Positions 55,403 to 63,951 of a DNA stretch of 64,000 bases are shown here, in pieces (positions within the stretch are counted from its first letter, which is position 1; each line of letters opens with the position of its first letter). The notes beneath the pieces were generated by a model. That model had not been told where the DNA came from. It was given only the letters and a program-made list of their open reading frames with translations, and did not search any database. A program made the translations under genes and the position numbers. Source of the stretch: Magnetococcus marinus MC-1 (GTDB lineage Bacteria; Pseudomonadota; Magnetococcia; Magnetococcales; Magnetococcaceae); contig NC_008576.1 of NCBI RefSeq assembly GCF_000014865.1, positions 211,001 to 275,000 of the forward strand. The letters are read 5' to 3'.

Positions 55403-56391
55403 TGGCCGATAAACCCTTCGCTCTGCTGGTGCTCCCCCTGTTGATCCACCCAGAGTGCCTGACAGCCGGGGAACTGTTCGAGCAGCCGCTTACCCTGCGC
55501 CAAATCCATGGTAAACAGAGCCGTGGAGAGGGCATCGGCGGTTTCAGCATCAGCCGCTTGGACGGAGACCGAACGCCAACCATAATCGGCGGGTTCCCCG
55601 CTCATGGGGTCAAGGATGTGGTGGTAGCGGCGTCCTTGATAGATAAAAAAGCGTTCATAGTCGCCAGAAGTGACCATGGCACGATCCCCCTGTAGATCGC
55701 TGCGTGCGATGACCCGCTCTTTATCGGTGGGGTCTTGGATACCAATACGCCAAGGTTGGCCAAACTTGGAGCCAATGACCCGCAGATCCCCCCCCGCATT
55801 GACAATGGCGTTCTCTACCCCATGAGCCCTGAGCACAGCGATGGCTCGGTCGATGGCATACCCTTTGGCAATGGCCCCCAGATCCAGGCCAAAGGCGGGG
55901 TTGTTGATGCGTAGGGTGGTGGTATCCGGCTGTTTGCTCAGGCTAAAGGCGTGTTCTAGGTTGGGGGTGGCTTGCTGACGCCACATCTCCCGCAGGGGAA
56001 GCGCCGGGGGCTGCGAGAGGGGGGTTTCTGACATAAAACCCCAGAGTTGGGAGAGGTGATAGAGCCCCATGTGAAAGCGGTTAAGGGAGGCTTTTTGAAT
56101 GATTAATCCGCGTTCCAGCAGCTGCGCGGTTTCATCATCCAAGGGGTGCCACTGGTTGACCGAACCCTGATTGATGCGCGAAATGGGGCTGTTTGGGTCG
56201 TGGCTGCTAAGGGCTTTTTCCAGGCGGCCCATCTCGGCAAAGGCAGCCTCCACCGCAGCACCATGTTGGCCAAGGGTGGAGATGCTCACCCAGGTGCCCA
56301 TACGTAACTGCGTGGTGTTCTCCACCTTCTCGCTACAGCCACTCAGCAGCAGGCTGACGAGTAAGAGCAGGGTCGACCAGGTACGGCTCAT
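55384..56391 (-). CDS. apbE: FAD:protein FMN transferase ApbE (lipoprotein)
   Basis: 335 residues. Lipobox LLLSGCSE (Cys about 19). ApbE motifs: MGTWVSIS, RINQGSVNQWHPLDDE, LDLGAIAKGYAIDRAIAVL, NAGGDLRVIG, RHHILDPMSGEPA-like HHILDPMSGEP, and DALSTALFTM. It attaches FMN covalently to Thr of Na+-NQR/Rnf-type or other flavoproteins in the periplasm. No Rnf or Nqr genes lie in the window. It overlaps rsmE by 4 nt and NusG_II by 19 nt. Confidence 0.94.
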   Translation of the reverse strand: MSRTWSTLLLLVSLLLSGCSEKVENTTQLRMGTWVSISTLGQHGAAVEAAFAEMGRLEKALSSHDPNSPISRINQGSVNQWHPLDDETAQLLERGLIIQKASLNRFHMGLYHLSQLWGFMSETPLSQPPALPLREMWRQQATPNLEHAFSLSKQPDTTTLRINNPAFGLDLGAIAKGYAIDRAIAVLRAHGVENAIVNAGGDLRVIGSKFGQPWRIGIQDPTDKERVIARSDLQGDRAMVTSGDYERFFIYQGRRYHHILDPMSGEPADYGWRSVSVQAADAETADALSTALFTMDLAQGKRLLEQFPGCQALWVDQQGEHQQSEGFIGQWLTPS

Positions 56392-57134
56392 GCCATATCT
56401 CCCAGCAGGGCCTGTAGGGCCGTGATGGCGGCCAGGGCAGCGGTTTCCGTACGCAGTACCCGTGGACCCAAACTACAGGTTTGAAACCCCAAATTGGTGG
56501 TTGCATGGGTCACTTCTTCGGCGCTTAACCCCCCCTCGGGACCAATGAGCAGAGTGATCTGGGTCGGGGCTTGTTCCAGGGTCGCTGCCCACTGGCGCAG
56601 GCTAGGTGTGTGGTGACGGTGATCTTCCCAAAAAAGGATGCGGGGTCCCTGCTCCGGCAGAGACCCCGCCAACTGAGACCAATCGCACACGGGCTGGAAC
56701 TGGAGCAGGCGGCTGCGGCGGCACTGCTCTGCGGCCTCGATGGCGATACGTTGCCAGCGTTCCAGTTTATGCTCGCCCTTGGCGCGGGCGACACTGCGGG
56801 CGCTCTGTAGGGGAATAAGCTGCTGCAAGCCCAACTCTACCCCCTTTTGAATGACCAACTCCATGGGGCCGCTCCGGGATAAGCCCTGCACCAACGTGAG
56901 GTTTAGGGGGGCCATCGGTTCCGGCTCAAACTGTTGGGGTGTCACCTGTAGAGGGCCGCTGGTTTGGGTAATATGCGCCGACCAAGCACCCCCTTCGCCA
57001 TTAAATAGATAGAGCGCGTCTCCTTCGCCCAAGCGCAGCACCTTCAAGAGATAGCGCTGGGCCTCCCGATCCAGGGTAACAGGTTGCCCGGCGCAGAGGG
57101 GTTGCGGGGTATAGAGTCTTGGTGTGGTGGACAT
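56388..57134 (-). CDS. rsmE: 16S rRNA (uracil1498-N3)-methyltransferase RsmE
   Basis: 248 residues from MSTTPRLY; the ATG at 57167 adds 11 residues and is less likely. SPOUT-class methyltransferase with a trefoil knot: RSGPMELVIQKGVELGLQQ, SARSVARAKGEHKLERW, IAIEAAEQCRRSR, LIGPEGGLSAEEV, and LGPRVLRTETAALAAI. It methylates U1498 of 16S rRNA with S-adenosylmethionine. First gene of the minus-strand operon, divergent from ubiC. Confidence 0.95.
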   Translation of the reverse strand: MSTTPRLYTPQPLCAGQPVTLDREAQRYLLKVLRLGEGDALYLFNGEGGAWSAHITQTSGPLQVTPQQFEPEPMAPLNLTLVQGLSRSGPMELVIQKGVELGLQQLIPLQSARSVARAKGEHKLERWQRIAIEAAEQCRRSRLLQFQPVCDWSQLAGSLPEQGPRILFWEDHRHHTPSLRQWAATLEQAPTQITLLIGPEGGLSAEEVTHATTNLGFQTCSLGPRVLRTETAALAAITALQALLGDMA

Positions 57135-57299
57135 AGGCGACCCAATGGCATGGTGATAAAAGATCAAGTGTGGGAGTATGCCACGCTTTTTTTACCTGTA
57201 AACATTGTTTCTGGCGATTATAGGGTATACTTTTTTGCCATCCTTGTCCCCCGCCTAACGGGTGGGGGTTCTTCACACCGGTTGAGGAGAGCATGGCGT

Positions 57300-57854
57300 A
57301 TGCAGACGCCAAGGTTCCAGTTGTTACAAGGGTGGCAAGAGGCCACCGCCCTCTCCCGAGCTGAGGTGGCGGATGCCGACCTGTGCGCCGCGCTTACCCA
57401 TACGGGCTCTTTGACCCGCTTTTTAGAGGGGCGCTATGGGCACCCTGTGGATGTGACGGTGCGACAACAGGTCACCGCGCCTTTGGCCAAAGCTCCCCTA
57501 TCTGCCCTTTGGGATAAAACCCTCGCCTTACAGGCGCATACCCTATTGATTCGCGATGCCTGGGTCAACCATGCCGGTCCCATGTTGGTCTATGCCCACT
57601 CCCAAATTGATTGGGACCACTTGGATCAGGCGGAGCGGGTGGCCATTCGCAATGGACAGATTCCCCTGGGTGGGCTCTATCTGGCCAATGGCGCACAGGT
57701 CAACCGGGCCCATTTGCAGATCAGTCGGGTAACGGTGGCGGGGCTGGAGCGGGTGGGAGAAGCACCACTCTGGTGTCGGCGCTCGCTGTTTACCGTGGAT
57801 GGCCGTCCCAATGCGCGCATTTTAGAACTTTTTGTGCCGGTTGATCATGGCTGA
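57300..57854 (+). CDS. ubiC: Chorismate lyase UbiC
   Basis: 184 residues from MQTPRFQL; GAGGAG stands about 10 nt upstream. The frame is open to 57084 but that part shadows rsmE. UbiC pattern: LTHTGSLTRFLEG, VTVRQQVTAPL, LLIRDAWVNHAGPMLVYAHSQI (DAW.. substrate region), GGLYLANGAQVNRAHLQISRV, LWCRRSLFTVDGRPNARILELF. It splits chorismate into 4-hydroxybenzoate and pyruvate, the first step towards ubiquinone. It overlaps ubiA by 8 nt. Confidence 0.93.
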   Translation: MQTPRFQLLQGWQEATALSRAEVADADLCAALTHTGSLTRFLEGRYGHPVDVTVRQQVTAPLAKAPLSALWDKTLALQAHTLLIRDAWVNHAGPMLVYAHSQIDWDHLDQAERVAIRNGQIPLGGLYLANGAQVNRAHLQISRVTVAGLERVGEAPLWCRRSLFTVDGRPNARILELFVPVDHG

Positions 57855-58722
57855 ACACTGGATAGAACGCCTATCCTGGCCGCTGCTGCGGGAAAGCCTG
57901 CTGCTGATGCGGGTGCATCGTCCCATTGGCACCTATCTGCTCATGTGGCCGGCCCTATGGGGGGTGGTGGCTGCGGCGCATCCGGCACCGCCCAATCCTG
58001 TCTTGTTGGCGCTGTTTGCCCTGGGTGCGTGGGTCATGCGTTCAGCGGGCTGTGTGGCCAACGATCTGGCCGACCGAAATTTTGATCCACATGTGGCCCG
58101 GACCAAGCAGCGCCCCTTGGCGGCGGGGCGTATCTCGGTACGGGCTGCGGTGGTGCTGCTGGTGCTGTTGTTGGGGGTGGCGCTGCTGTTGGCGTTGCAG
58201 CTTAACCTGTTAACCTTAAAGTTGGCGGTAGCAGGAGCCCTTTTAGCCGTTACCTACCCGCTGACCAAGCGCATTGTGGCCATTCCCCAGTTCTATATGG
58301 GAGCGGCTTTTGGTTGGGCTGCGGTGATGGCTTGGGCGGCCACCGCTGGCGCGTTGGCCCCTGGAGCGTGGCTGCTGTTTGCGACCACCCTGGTGTGGGC
58401 CGCAGGGTATGACACCCTCTATGGTATGATGGACCGGGAGGATGATCTAAAAATTGGGGTCAAATCCACCGCCATTCTGTTTGGTCAACGGGACCTTTTT
58501 TGGGTCGCGATACTCTATGTCCTCACCGTGTTGCTGTTGCTGGTGACCGGTTGGCAGTTACAGATGCAGTGGCCCTATTATGGCACCGTCGCAGGGGCCG
58601 CTTTGCATATGGTGTGGCAGATTCAGCATGCCCGCAGTCGGCAGGCAGAGGTGCTCATGGAGGCATTTTTAAGCAACCAATGGTTGGGTATGTTGATTGG
58701 GGTCGGATTATGGCTCGGATAA
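57847..58722 (+). CDS. ubiA: 4-hydroxybenzoate polyprenyltransferase UbiA
   Basis: 291 residues from MAEHWIER. Eight or so spans; two Asp-rich motifs, NDLADRNFDPH and DREDDLKIG, bind the Mg2+-prenyl diphosphate; RVHRPIGTYLLMWPALWG and RTKQRPLAAGRIS are UbiA signatures. It prenylates 4-hydroxybenzoate at the inner membrane. Start overlaps the ubiC stop. The two genes act in sequence, and a UbiD-family gene follows one gene later. Confidence 0.95.
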   Translation: MAEHWIERLSWPLLRESLLLMRVHRPIGTYLLMWPALWGVVAAAHPAPPNPVLLALFALGAWVMRSAGCVANDLADRNFDPHVARTKQRPLAAGRISVRAAVVLLVLLLGVALLLALQLNLLTLKLAVAGALLAVTYPLTKRIVAIPQFYMGAAFGWAAVMAWAATAGALAPGAWLLFATTLVWAAGYDTLYGMMDREDDLKIGVKSTAILFGQRDLFWVAILYVLTVLLLLVTGWQLQMQWPYYGTVAGAALHMVWQIQHARSRQAEVLMEAFLSNQWLGMLIGVGLWLG

Positions 58723-58764
58723 TCAAACCCTGTAAAAAAGATGACGGGATAACTGCAATTTGGT

Positions 58765-58950
58765 GTGTGCATAATTGCACACCATGATGTAGGGGGTTTT
58801 CTAGCCTTGCGTTATGGTTATGAACGGGTAGGATGTTTGGTAGGGTATGCCGTCTATAACAGTGCAAAGCAGTCTGTTTGCTGCAAAAGTAGCAGCCTAA
58901 AATGGTGGCACGCAAAGCCGTTGGCAACCGACGAAGTGTTTGGAAATTTG
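58765..58950 (+). promoter_or_regulatory. Palindrome and structured leader before the response-regulator gene
   Basis: GTGTGCA-TAAT-TGCACAC (58765-58782) is a perfect inverted repeat. Further on, GCAAA/TTTGC (58864-58881) and GCTGC/GCAGC (58880-58896) are mutually exclusive hairpins, followed by GGCACGCAAAGCC at 58907-58919, which resembles the conserved core of the cyclic-di-GMP-I (GEMM) riboswitch. The flanking parts of that riboswitch are not clearly present. The whole gap of 345 bp has no gene. Confidence 0.35.
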
Positions 58951-59076
58951 GCTCTATTTGGCGCTTAACCTATGAATCTTTTTACCTCTTTTGTCCTTTC
59001 TTAGCCTGTTGCAGCGTGGTTGTCATTGGATTGGTAACGGCAAAAGGGATGGATCTATTATTTTGGGATGGTGACG

Positions 59077-60006
59077 ATGAGCAAAGCTCAAATCCTGTTG
59101 GTGGATGATCAACCCATCAATTTGGAAATCCTTTCTGAATATCTGCGTGATGAGGGCTACCGTCTCTGCATTGCCCGCGATGGGCAAGAGGCGTGGGAAC
59201 TGCTGGAGAAAAACCCCTTAAATTTTCACGCCCTATTATTAGACCGTATGATGCCCCGCATGGATGGTATGGAGGTGTTGGCCCGTATGAAGCAGCATGA
59301 TGAGCTGCGTATGGTGCCGGTGATTATGCAGACCGCCAAGGCTTCGCAAGAGGAGATCGTGGAGGGGTTGGAGGGCGGAGCGCACTACTATTTGACCAAA
59401 CCCTACCGTAAAGAGATGCTGCGCGCCATTGTGCGGACCGCTGTGGATGACTACAACAACTACCGAGCAATCCGTGATCGGTCCCGCGAAGCCCAAGATA
59501 AGGCAGTGGATTCCGTTTTGAGCATGCGCTTGATGGATTCGGGGCAGTTTCGCTTTCAGACCATTAAGCAGGCTCAGGATTTGGCCGCGTTGCTCTCCCA
59601 TAGCTGTCCCGATCCAGAACGGGTGGTGTTGGGGTTGTCGGAGCTGCTGATCAATGCGGTGGAGCATGGCAATCTGGGCATTACCTATGAAGATAAATCC
59701 CGGCTCTTAAAAAATCGTGATGATTGGTGGCAGGAGGTGCATCGTCGTCAATCCCTACCAGAAAATTGCCAAAAGTGGGGGCGCATTCGCTTTACTAAGA
59801 GTGAGGATCGGTTGGAGATTCTTATTCAGGATGAGGGCAACGGGTTTGATTGGCGTGGATTTTTAGAGTTTGACCAAGCACGGGCCTTTGACAGTCATGG
59901 GCGGGGTATTGCCATGGCGAAAATGTTGAGTTTTGATCGTTTGGAGTATCACGATCCAGGTAATACCGTGGTGGTGCGGGTTAATCTACCCCCCAAATCG
60001 GAATAG
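59077..60006 (+). CDS. Response regulator with serine-kinase-like ATPase output domain
   Basis: 309 residues from MSKAQILL. Receiver domain 1-120 with VDDQPINLEIL, phosphoacceptor in LLLDRMMPRMDG (about residue 55), TAKAS and YLTKPYR. From about 175 to 305 there is a GHKL ATPase of the RsbW/SpoIIAB type: VLGLSELLINAVEHGNLGI (N box), then LIQDEGNGFDW and SHGRGIAMAKML. No helix-turn-helix. It could phosphorylate or bind a STAS antagonist such as the one at 5041-5388. GGGATGG precedes the ATG; 59068 is an alternative start. Confidence 0.9.
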   Translation: MSKAQILLVDDQPINLEILSEYLRDEGYRLCIARDGQEAWELLEKNPLNFHALLLDRMMPRMDGMEVLARMKQHDELRMVPVIMQTAKASQEEIVEGLEGGAHYYLTKPYRKEMLRAIVRTAVDDYNNYRAIRDRSREAQDKAVDSVLSMRLMDSGQFRFQTIKQAQDLAALLSHSCPDPERVVLGLSELLINAVEHGNLGITYEDKSRLLKNRDDWWQEVHRRQSLPENCQKWGRIRFTKSEDRLEILIQDEGNGFDWRGFLEFDQARAFDSHGRGIAMAKMLSFDRLEYHDPGNTVVVRVNLPPKSE

Positions 60007-60171
60007 CGCCTCTCCCTCACGCACCCGACAAGCTGGGTCATCGCCGCGCATGTGTTCCTTTATGGTGTAAGCGGTGGTATGTAGGGTGTCGCGTGCCTAT
60101 TTTTGGTACCACCCCGGTGGTACACGCCATCGGCGATAACCACCCTTTGCCAATAAGCTGGGTAGATTCCC

Positions 60172-62028
60172 ATGGGTCACGATCCCAAACATTTTAAAGA
60201 TCTTTCCAGTTTTTGTGATTTTTTAGAATCACAAGGTGAGCTGGTGCGCATCCGTGAAGAGGTTGACCCCCACCTAGAGATGACCGAGATCTCGACGCGG
60301 TTATTGGCCGAGCAGGGGCCTGCGGTACTCTATGAGCGGGTAAGCGGTTATGCGATGCCGGTGCTCAACAATCTGTTTGGCACAGAGCGGCGGGTCGGTT
60401 TGGCCATTGGGGCCGATCTGCACCAATTAGAGGAGCTGGGTGAATTACTGGCCTATTTGCGCCAGCCCGATCCGCCCACGGGGGGGGTCGGTGGTCTGTT
60501 GGGCACGGCGCGTAAGCTCTCCTCGGTACGGCACATGCCGACCCGCAGTAAAAAAAGTGCGCCATGGCAGCAGGTGGTGTACCAGGGTGCGGCGGTGGAT
60601 TTAACCCGTTTACCCATTCAAGGGTGCTGGCCGGGGGATGTGGCCCCACTGATTACGTGGCCGGTGGTGATTACCCGTGGTGCCGATCAAGGGGCGGTTA
60701 ATCTGGGCATCTACCGTATGCAGTTGCTGGGTAAAAACCGCTTGATCATGCGTTGGTTAAAGCATCGGGGTGGGGCTCAGCACAGCCGCAGCTATCGCAA
60801 ACCGATGCCGGTAGCGGTCGCCATTGGTTGTGATCCTGGTACCATACTGGCGGCGGTTACGCCGGTGCCAGATACCCTCTCCGAGTACGCCTTTGCCGGG
60901 TTGTTAATGGAGCAGAGCGTAACGGTGGTGACGGGTCAGGAGAGCGGTCTGCCCATTCCCTATTCAGCGGAGATTGTGCTGGAGGGCACGGTCGATTTAA
61001 ACGATTTGGCCGATGAAGGTCCCTACGGAGACCACACCGGTTACTATAATGAGGTGGAGCGTTTTCCCGTCTTTACCGTGCAACGCATCAGCATGCGGCG
61101 CAATGCAATCTATCTTTCCACCCACACAGGCCGCCCACCCGACGAACCTTCGGTGTTGGCGTTGGCGCTTAATCGGGTGTTTGTACCCTTATTGAAAAAG
61201 CAGTTTCCGGAGATCAGCGCCTTTCATTTACCTGCCGAAGCCTGCTCCTACCGGGTGGCGGTGATCGCTATTAACAAACAGTATGCAGGGCATGCTTTCC
61301 GTATGATGGCGGGGGTCTGGGGATTTTTGCGGCAATTTCTCTACACCAAGTATCTCATTGTCGTGGATAGCAGCGTGGATTGTCATAACTGGGATGCGGT
61401 TATGGCCGCCGTGGGGCGGCATGTGGATGCCCGGCGAGATCTGCAACAGCTTACCAATACGCCCATTGACTATCTGGATTTTGCCTCACCGGTGGCGGGC
61501 TTAGGGGGTAAATTGGGGCTGGATGCCACCCGTAAGAGCGGTGCGGAGTTGCAGGTGGTGCCCCATCCCGCTGTATGGCCCGAGGCCGAGGCGTTGCAGC
61601 AGTGGGCCGAGGCCGCGCAGCAGCGCCATGCAGGGGAGATTGTGCAGATCCATCTACGTGCGGCGTGTGCCATGGCGGTGGTGAGCATGCACAAAACCGC
61701 TGCGGGGCAGAGTGGCACCCTGGCCAAACAGCTGCTTGCGGCGTGGCATCCGGGCGCCCCACGGCAGATTTGGCTGATGGATGAAGATGTGGATGTGACC
61801 CTGTGGGATGATCTATGGTGGGTGGTATCCACCCGCAGTGATGCCGGACGAGATCTCTATCGGGATGAGATTCACGGCGGTTTTGTCATGGATGCCACCC
61901 ATAAATGGCCGGGAGAGACCCAGCGAGAGTGGGGGCGGGTGCTACGTATGGATCAACCGACCATCGACCGTGTTTCAGAGAAATGGCCACGGTTGGGTTT
62001 GCCGGGCACGGGCAAACCGATCTGGTAA
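60172..62028 (+). CDS. ubiD: UbiD-family decarboxylase
   Basis: 618 residues. UbiD pattern: FKDLSSFCDFLESQGELVRI, YAMPVLNNLFGTERR, NLGIYRMQLLGKNRLIMRW, AVAIGCDPGTILAAVTPVP, EIVLEGTVDLNDLADEGPYGDHTGYY (with the catalytic E/R region for prenylated FMN), and DSSVDCHNWDAVMAAVG. It removes the carboxyl group of the prenylated hydroxybenzoate. It is longer than the usual 490, with about 110 extra residues between about 480 and 590. It needs prFMN from UbiX, which is not here. Context: ubiC-ubiA. Confidence 0.92.
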   Translation: MGHDPKHFKDLSSFCDFLESQGELVRIREEVDPHLEMTEISTRLLAEQGPAVLYERVSGYAMPVLNNLFGTERRVGLAIGADLHQLEELGELLAYLRQPDPPTGGVGGLLGTARKLSSVRHMPTRSKKSAPWQQVVYQGAAVDLTRLPIQGCWPGDVAPLITWPVVITRGADQGAVNLGIYRMQLLGKNRLIMRWLKHRGGAQHSRSYRKPMPVAVAIGCDPGTILAAVTPVPDTLSEYAFAGLLMEQSVTVVTGQESGLPIPYSAEIVLEGTVDLNDLADEGPYGDHTGYYNEVERFPVFTVQRISMRRNAIYLSTHTGRPPDEPSVLALALNRVFVPLLKKQFPEISAFHLPAEACSYRVAVIAINKQYAGHAFRMMAGVWGFLRQFLYTKYLIVVDSSVDCHNWDAVMAAVGRHVDARRDLQQLTNTPIDYLDFASPVAGLGGKLGLDATRKSGAELQVVPHPAVWPEAEALQQWAEAAQQRHAGEIVQIHLRAACAMAVVSMHKTAAGQSGTLAKQLLAAWHPGAPRQIWLMDEDVDVTLWDDLWWVVSTRSDAGRDLYRDEIHGGFVMDATHKWPGETQREWGRVLRMDQPTIDRVSEKWPRLGLPGTGKPIW

Positions 62029-62113
62029 TTTGGGCGGTAAAGCGGCATGATGGCCTACCGCCAACCGCAGCTGCCGGTCTTGTTTTGGCTTCTTACATTC
62101 AGGTGATCTGCCC

Positions 62114-62668
62114 ATGCGCCGTACCCTCTTATTCACGCTGTTTGTGCTTGCTTGCATCGGTATCGCACTGGTCACGCTGCTCAAAGAGGCTCCGCCTCCC
62201 TCGACAGCTAGCCCAGAGCCAGCTGCCTCTGCGACCCCCTCACAGCCTGCTTGGTTGCAGCACCCCTTAACCACCCTTGGTGAGGAAACCCTCACGTTGG
62301 GCGACTTTAAGGGCAAGCTGCTGTTGGTCAACTTTTGGGCCTCCTGGTGTCCCCCATGTTTGGCAGAGATACCGGAGTTGGTGCAGGCACAAAATGATTT
62401 TGGCGATAAGGGCTTTCAGGTCGTGGGTATTCTGTTTCAAGATCGCGCCGACACCGCGAGCTTAAAAGCGTTTGTGCAACGCAAGCGCATCAACTATCCG
62501 GTGATTAAGGATGACCCAGGTAAGATCCAGCAGTTAAGCCAAGAGATGGGTGGGGTGTTTGCCCTACCCATGAGCCTTCTTATTGACAGAGACGGGAAAA
62601 TCGTTAAAACCCATACAGGACAGCTTCACTACAGAGACTTGGAAAACTGGCTTAAACCGCGGCTATAA
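62114..62668 (+). CDS. TlpA-like thiol-disulfide protein
   Basis: 184 residues. N-terminal membrane span or signal (about 4-22, LLFTLFVLACIGIALVTLL), then a Pro/Ala-rich linker, then a thioredoxin fold with FWASWCPPCLAEIPEL, the CPPC redox pair, and FALPMSLLIDRDGKIV carrying the cis-proline. It works in the periplasm, probably reducing apocytochrome c or other thiols, fed by CcdA two genes on. AGGTGATC stands 6 nt before the ATG. Similar to ResA and CcmG. Confidence 0.92.
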   Translation: MRRTLLFTLFVLACIGIALVTLLKEAPPPSTASPEPAASATPSQPAWLQHPLTTLGEETLTLGDFKGKLLLVNFWASWCPPCLAEIPELVQAQNDFGDKGFQVVGILFQDRADTASLKAFVQRKRINYPVIKDDPGKIQQLSQEMGGVFALPMSLLIDRDGKIVKTHTGQLHYRDLENWLKPRL

Positions 62669-62698
62669 AGTAGCTGGTTCACCAAGGGGGGGATGGCG

Positions 62699-63052
62699 AT
62701 GAGCACAGCACAAGGTATAATCGTCTGGTGTTCGGTCCCAGATCAGGCTTCTGCCAATACCCTCAGTCAACGGCTGGTGGAACAGAAGCTGGCCGCTTGT
62801 GTGCACACACTGCCCCAAGGGCGGTCCACCTATCGGTGGCTGGGTAAGGTGGAACACCAAAGCGAACATCTATTGATGATCAAATCCCATCCCCGTTGCG
62901 AAACAGCCTTGATAGAAGCCATCTGTGCGAACCACCCCTATGAGGTTCCAGAGATTATCTTGACCCGCATTGATGCCGGGCTGCCGGCCTATATGCAGTG
63001 GCTGGCCCAGTCGGTGGAGCAAAACCCTTTATCCCCTGAACAGGAGCCATAA
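62699..63052 (+). CDS. cutA: CutA divalent-cation tolerance protein
   Basis: 117 residues from MSTAQGII; AAGGGGGGG lies about 6 nt upstream; ATG 62693 is also possible. CutA pattern: IIVWCSVPDQASANTLSQRLVEQKLAACVH, YRWLGKVEHQSEHLLMIKS, HPYEVPEIILTRID, MQWLAQSV. A trimeric cytoplasmic protein with copper/divalent metal binding, of debated role. It sits between the TlpA-like gene and ccdA and abuts the latter. Confidence 0.95.
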   Translation: MSTAQGIIVWCSVPDQASANTLSQRLVEQKLAACVHTLPQGRSTYRWLGKVEHQSEHLLMIKSHPRCETALIEAICANHPYEVPEIILTRIDAGLPAYMQWLAQSVEQNPLSPEQEP

Positions 63053-63793
63053 ATGCCCGACGTTACACTGCTCACCGCCTTTGGTGCCGGTTTTCTCTCT
63101 TTTATTTCCCCGTGTGTCTTACCACTGGTTCCCGCCTATTTAAGCTATATGAGCGGTATCTCGGTGGATGAGATGAAAGCAGCAGGGGCCCAGGGCAACC
63201 ACAAGGTTGCCATGCATGCGGCTCTGCACAGCCTCGCTTTTGTGCTGGGCTTCTCCTTGGTTTTCGTGGGGCTGGGTGCCACCGCTTCGGCACTTGGTCA
63301 GCTTATGTTTGACTATATGGAGTATCTCTCCAAGATCGGCGGTGTGCTGATTGTGATCTTTGGTTTGCACTTCATGGGGCTATTTCGCATCAGCTTTCTC
63401 AATTTTGAGGCGCGTTTTAACCCGGACCGGAAGCCCCCTGGTATGTGGGGAGCCTTTTTCATTGGGCTGGCCTTCGCTTTTGGGTGGACCCCCTGTGTCG
63501 GTCCGATTCTGGCGGGTATTCTGGCCTTGTCGGCTGGGCAAGATACGGTGCATGAGGGCATTGTCTTACTGGTCGCCTATTCAGCCGGCTTGGGGCTGCC
63601 CTTCATTTTGGCAGGCTTGGCGATCAACCGCTTTTTGGTGTTCTTTAAGAAGGTGCGCCAGCATATGCATAAGGTGGAGATTGTGGCGGGTGGGCTATTG
63701 GTGATCATCGGAGTGCTGATCTTCTTTGGTAACATGACGGTGATCAGCAGTCTGCTGTTGCAGATCTTTCCAGGGCTCGGTGAGCTGGGTTAA
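63053..63793 (+). CDS. ccdA: Cytochrome c biogenesis protein CcdA
   Basis: 246 residues, six spans. The two redox cysteines sit in SFISPCVLPLVPAYLSYMSG and AFGWTPCVGPILAG, each in a Pro-flanked motif of the CcdA/DsbD membrane domain. It carries electrons from cytoplasmic thioredoxin to periplasmic thiol proteins such as the TlpA-like protein at 62114. GGAGCC precedes the ATG, which follows the cutA stop directly. Ends at a strong terminator. Confidence 0.95.
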   Translation: MPDVTLLTAFGAGFLSFISPCVLPLVPAYLSYMSGISVDEMKAAGAQGNHKVAMHAALHSLAFVLGFSLVFVGLGATASALGQLMFDYMEYLSKIGGVLIVIFGLHFMGLFRISFLNFEARFNPDRKPPGMWGAFFIGLAFAFGWTPCVGPILAGILALSAGQDTVHEGIVLLVAYSAGLGLPFILAGLAINRFLVFFKKVRQHMHKVEIVAGGLLVIIGVLIFFGNMTVISSLLLQIFPGLGELG

Positions 63794-63848
63794 TGTGGAC
63801 ATACCCATAGGGTGCTGAGCAACAGCATGCGCGAATGGTTGGGAATAA

Positions 63849-63880
63849 CAAGGGCTTGCCGAATGGCAAGCCCTTGTTTT
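63849..63880 (+). terminator. Rho-independent terminator after ccdA
   Basis: CAAGGGCTTGCC and GGCAAGCCCTTG pair perfectly around GAAT, then TTTT. Confidence 0.95.
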
Positions 63881-63922
63881 ATTGATGATTTCAAAAAAAG
63901 TTAAAAAGTATGCGTTTTTCAT

Positions 63923-63951
63923 TTGACGAAAGCGTGTCAGGTGCGTAGTAT
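63923..63951 (+). promoter_or_regulatory. Strong sigma-70 promoter near the right edge
   Basis: TTGACG (63923-63928), exactly 17 bp, TAGTAT (63946-63951), preceded by an AT-rich A/T-run. The strength and GC-rich start region recall stable-RNA promoters; the driven gene lies beyond the window. Confidence 0.6.
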
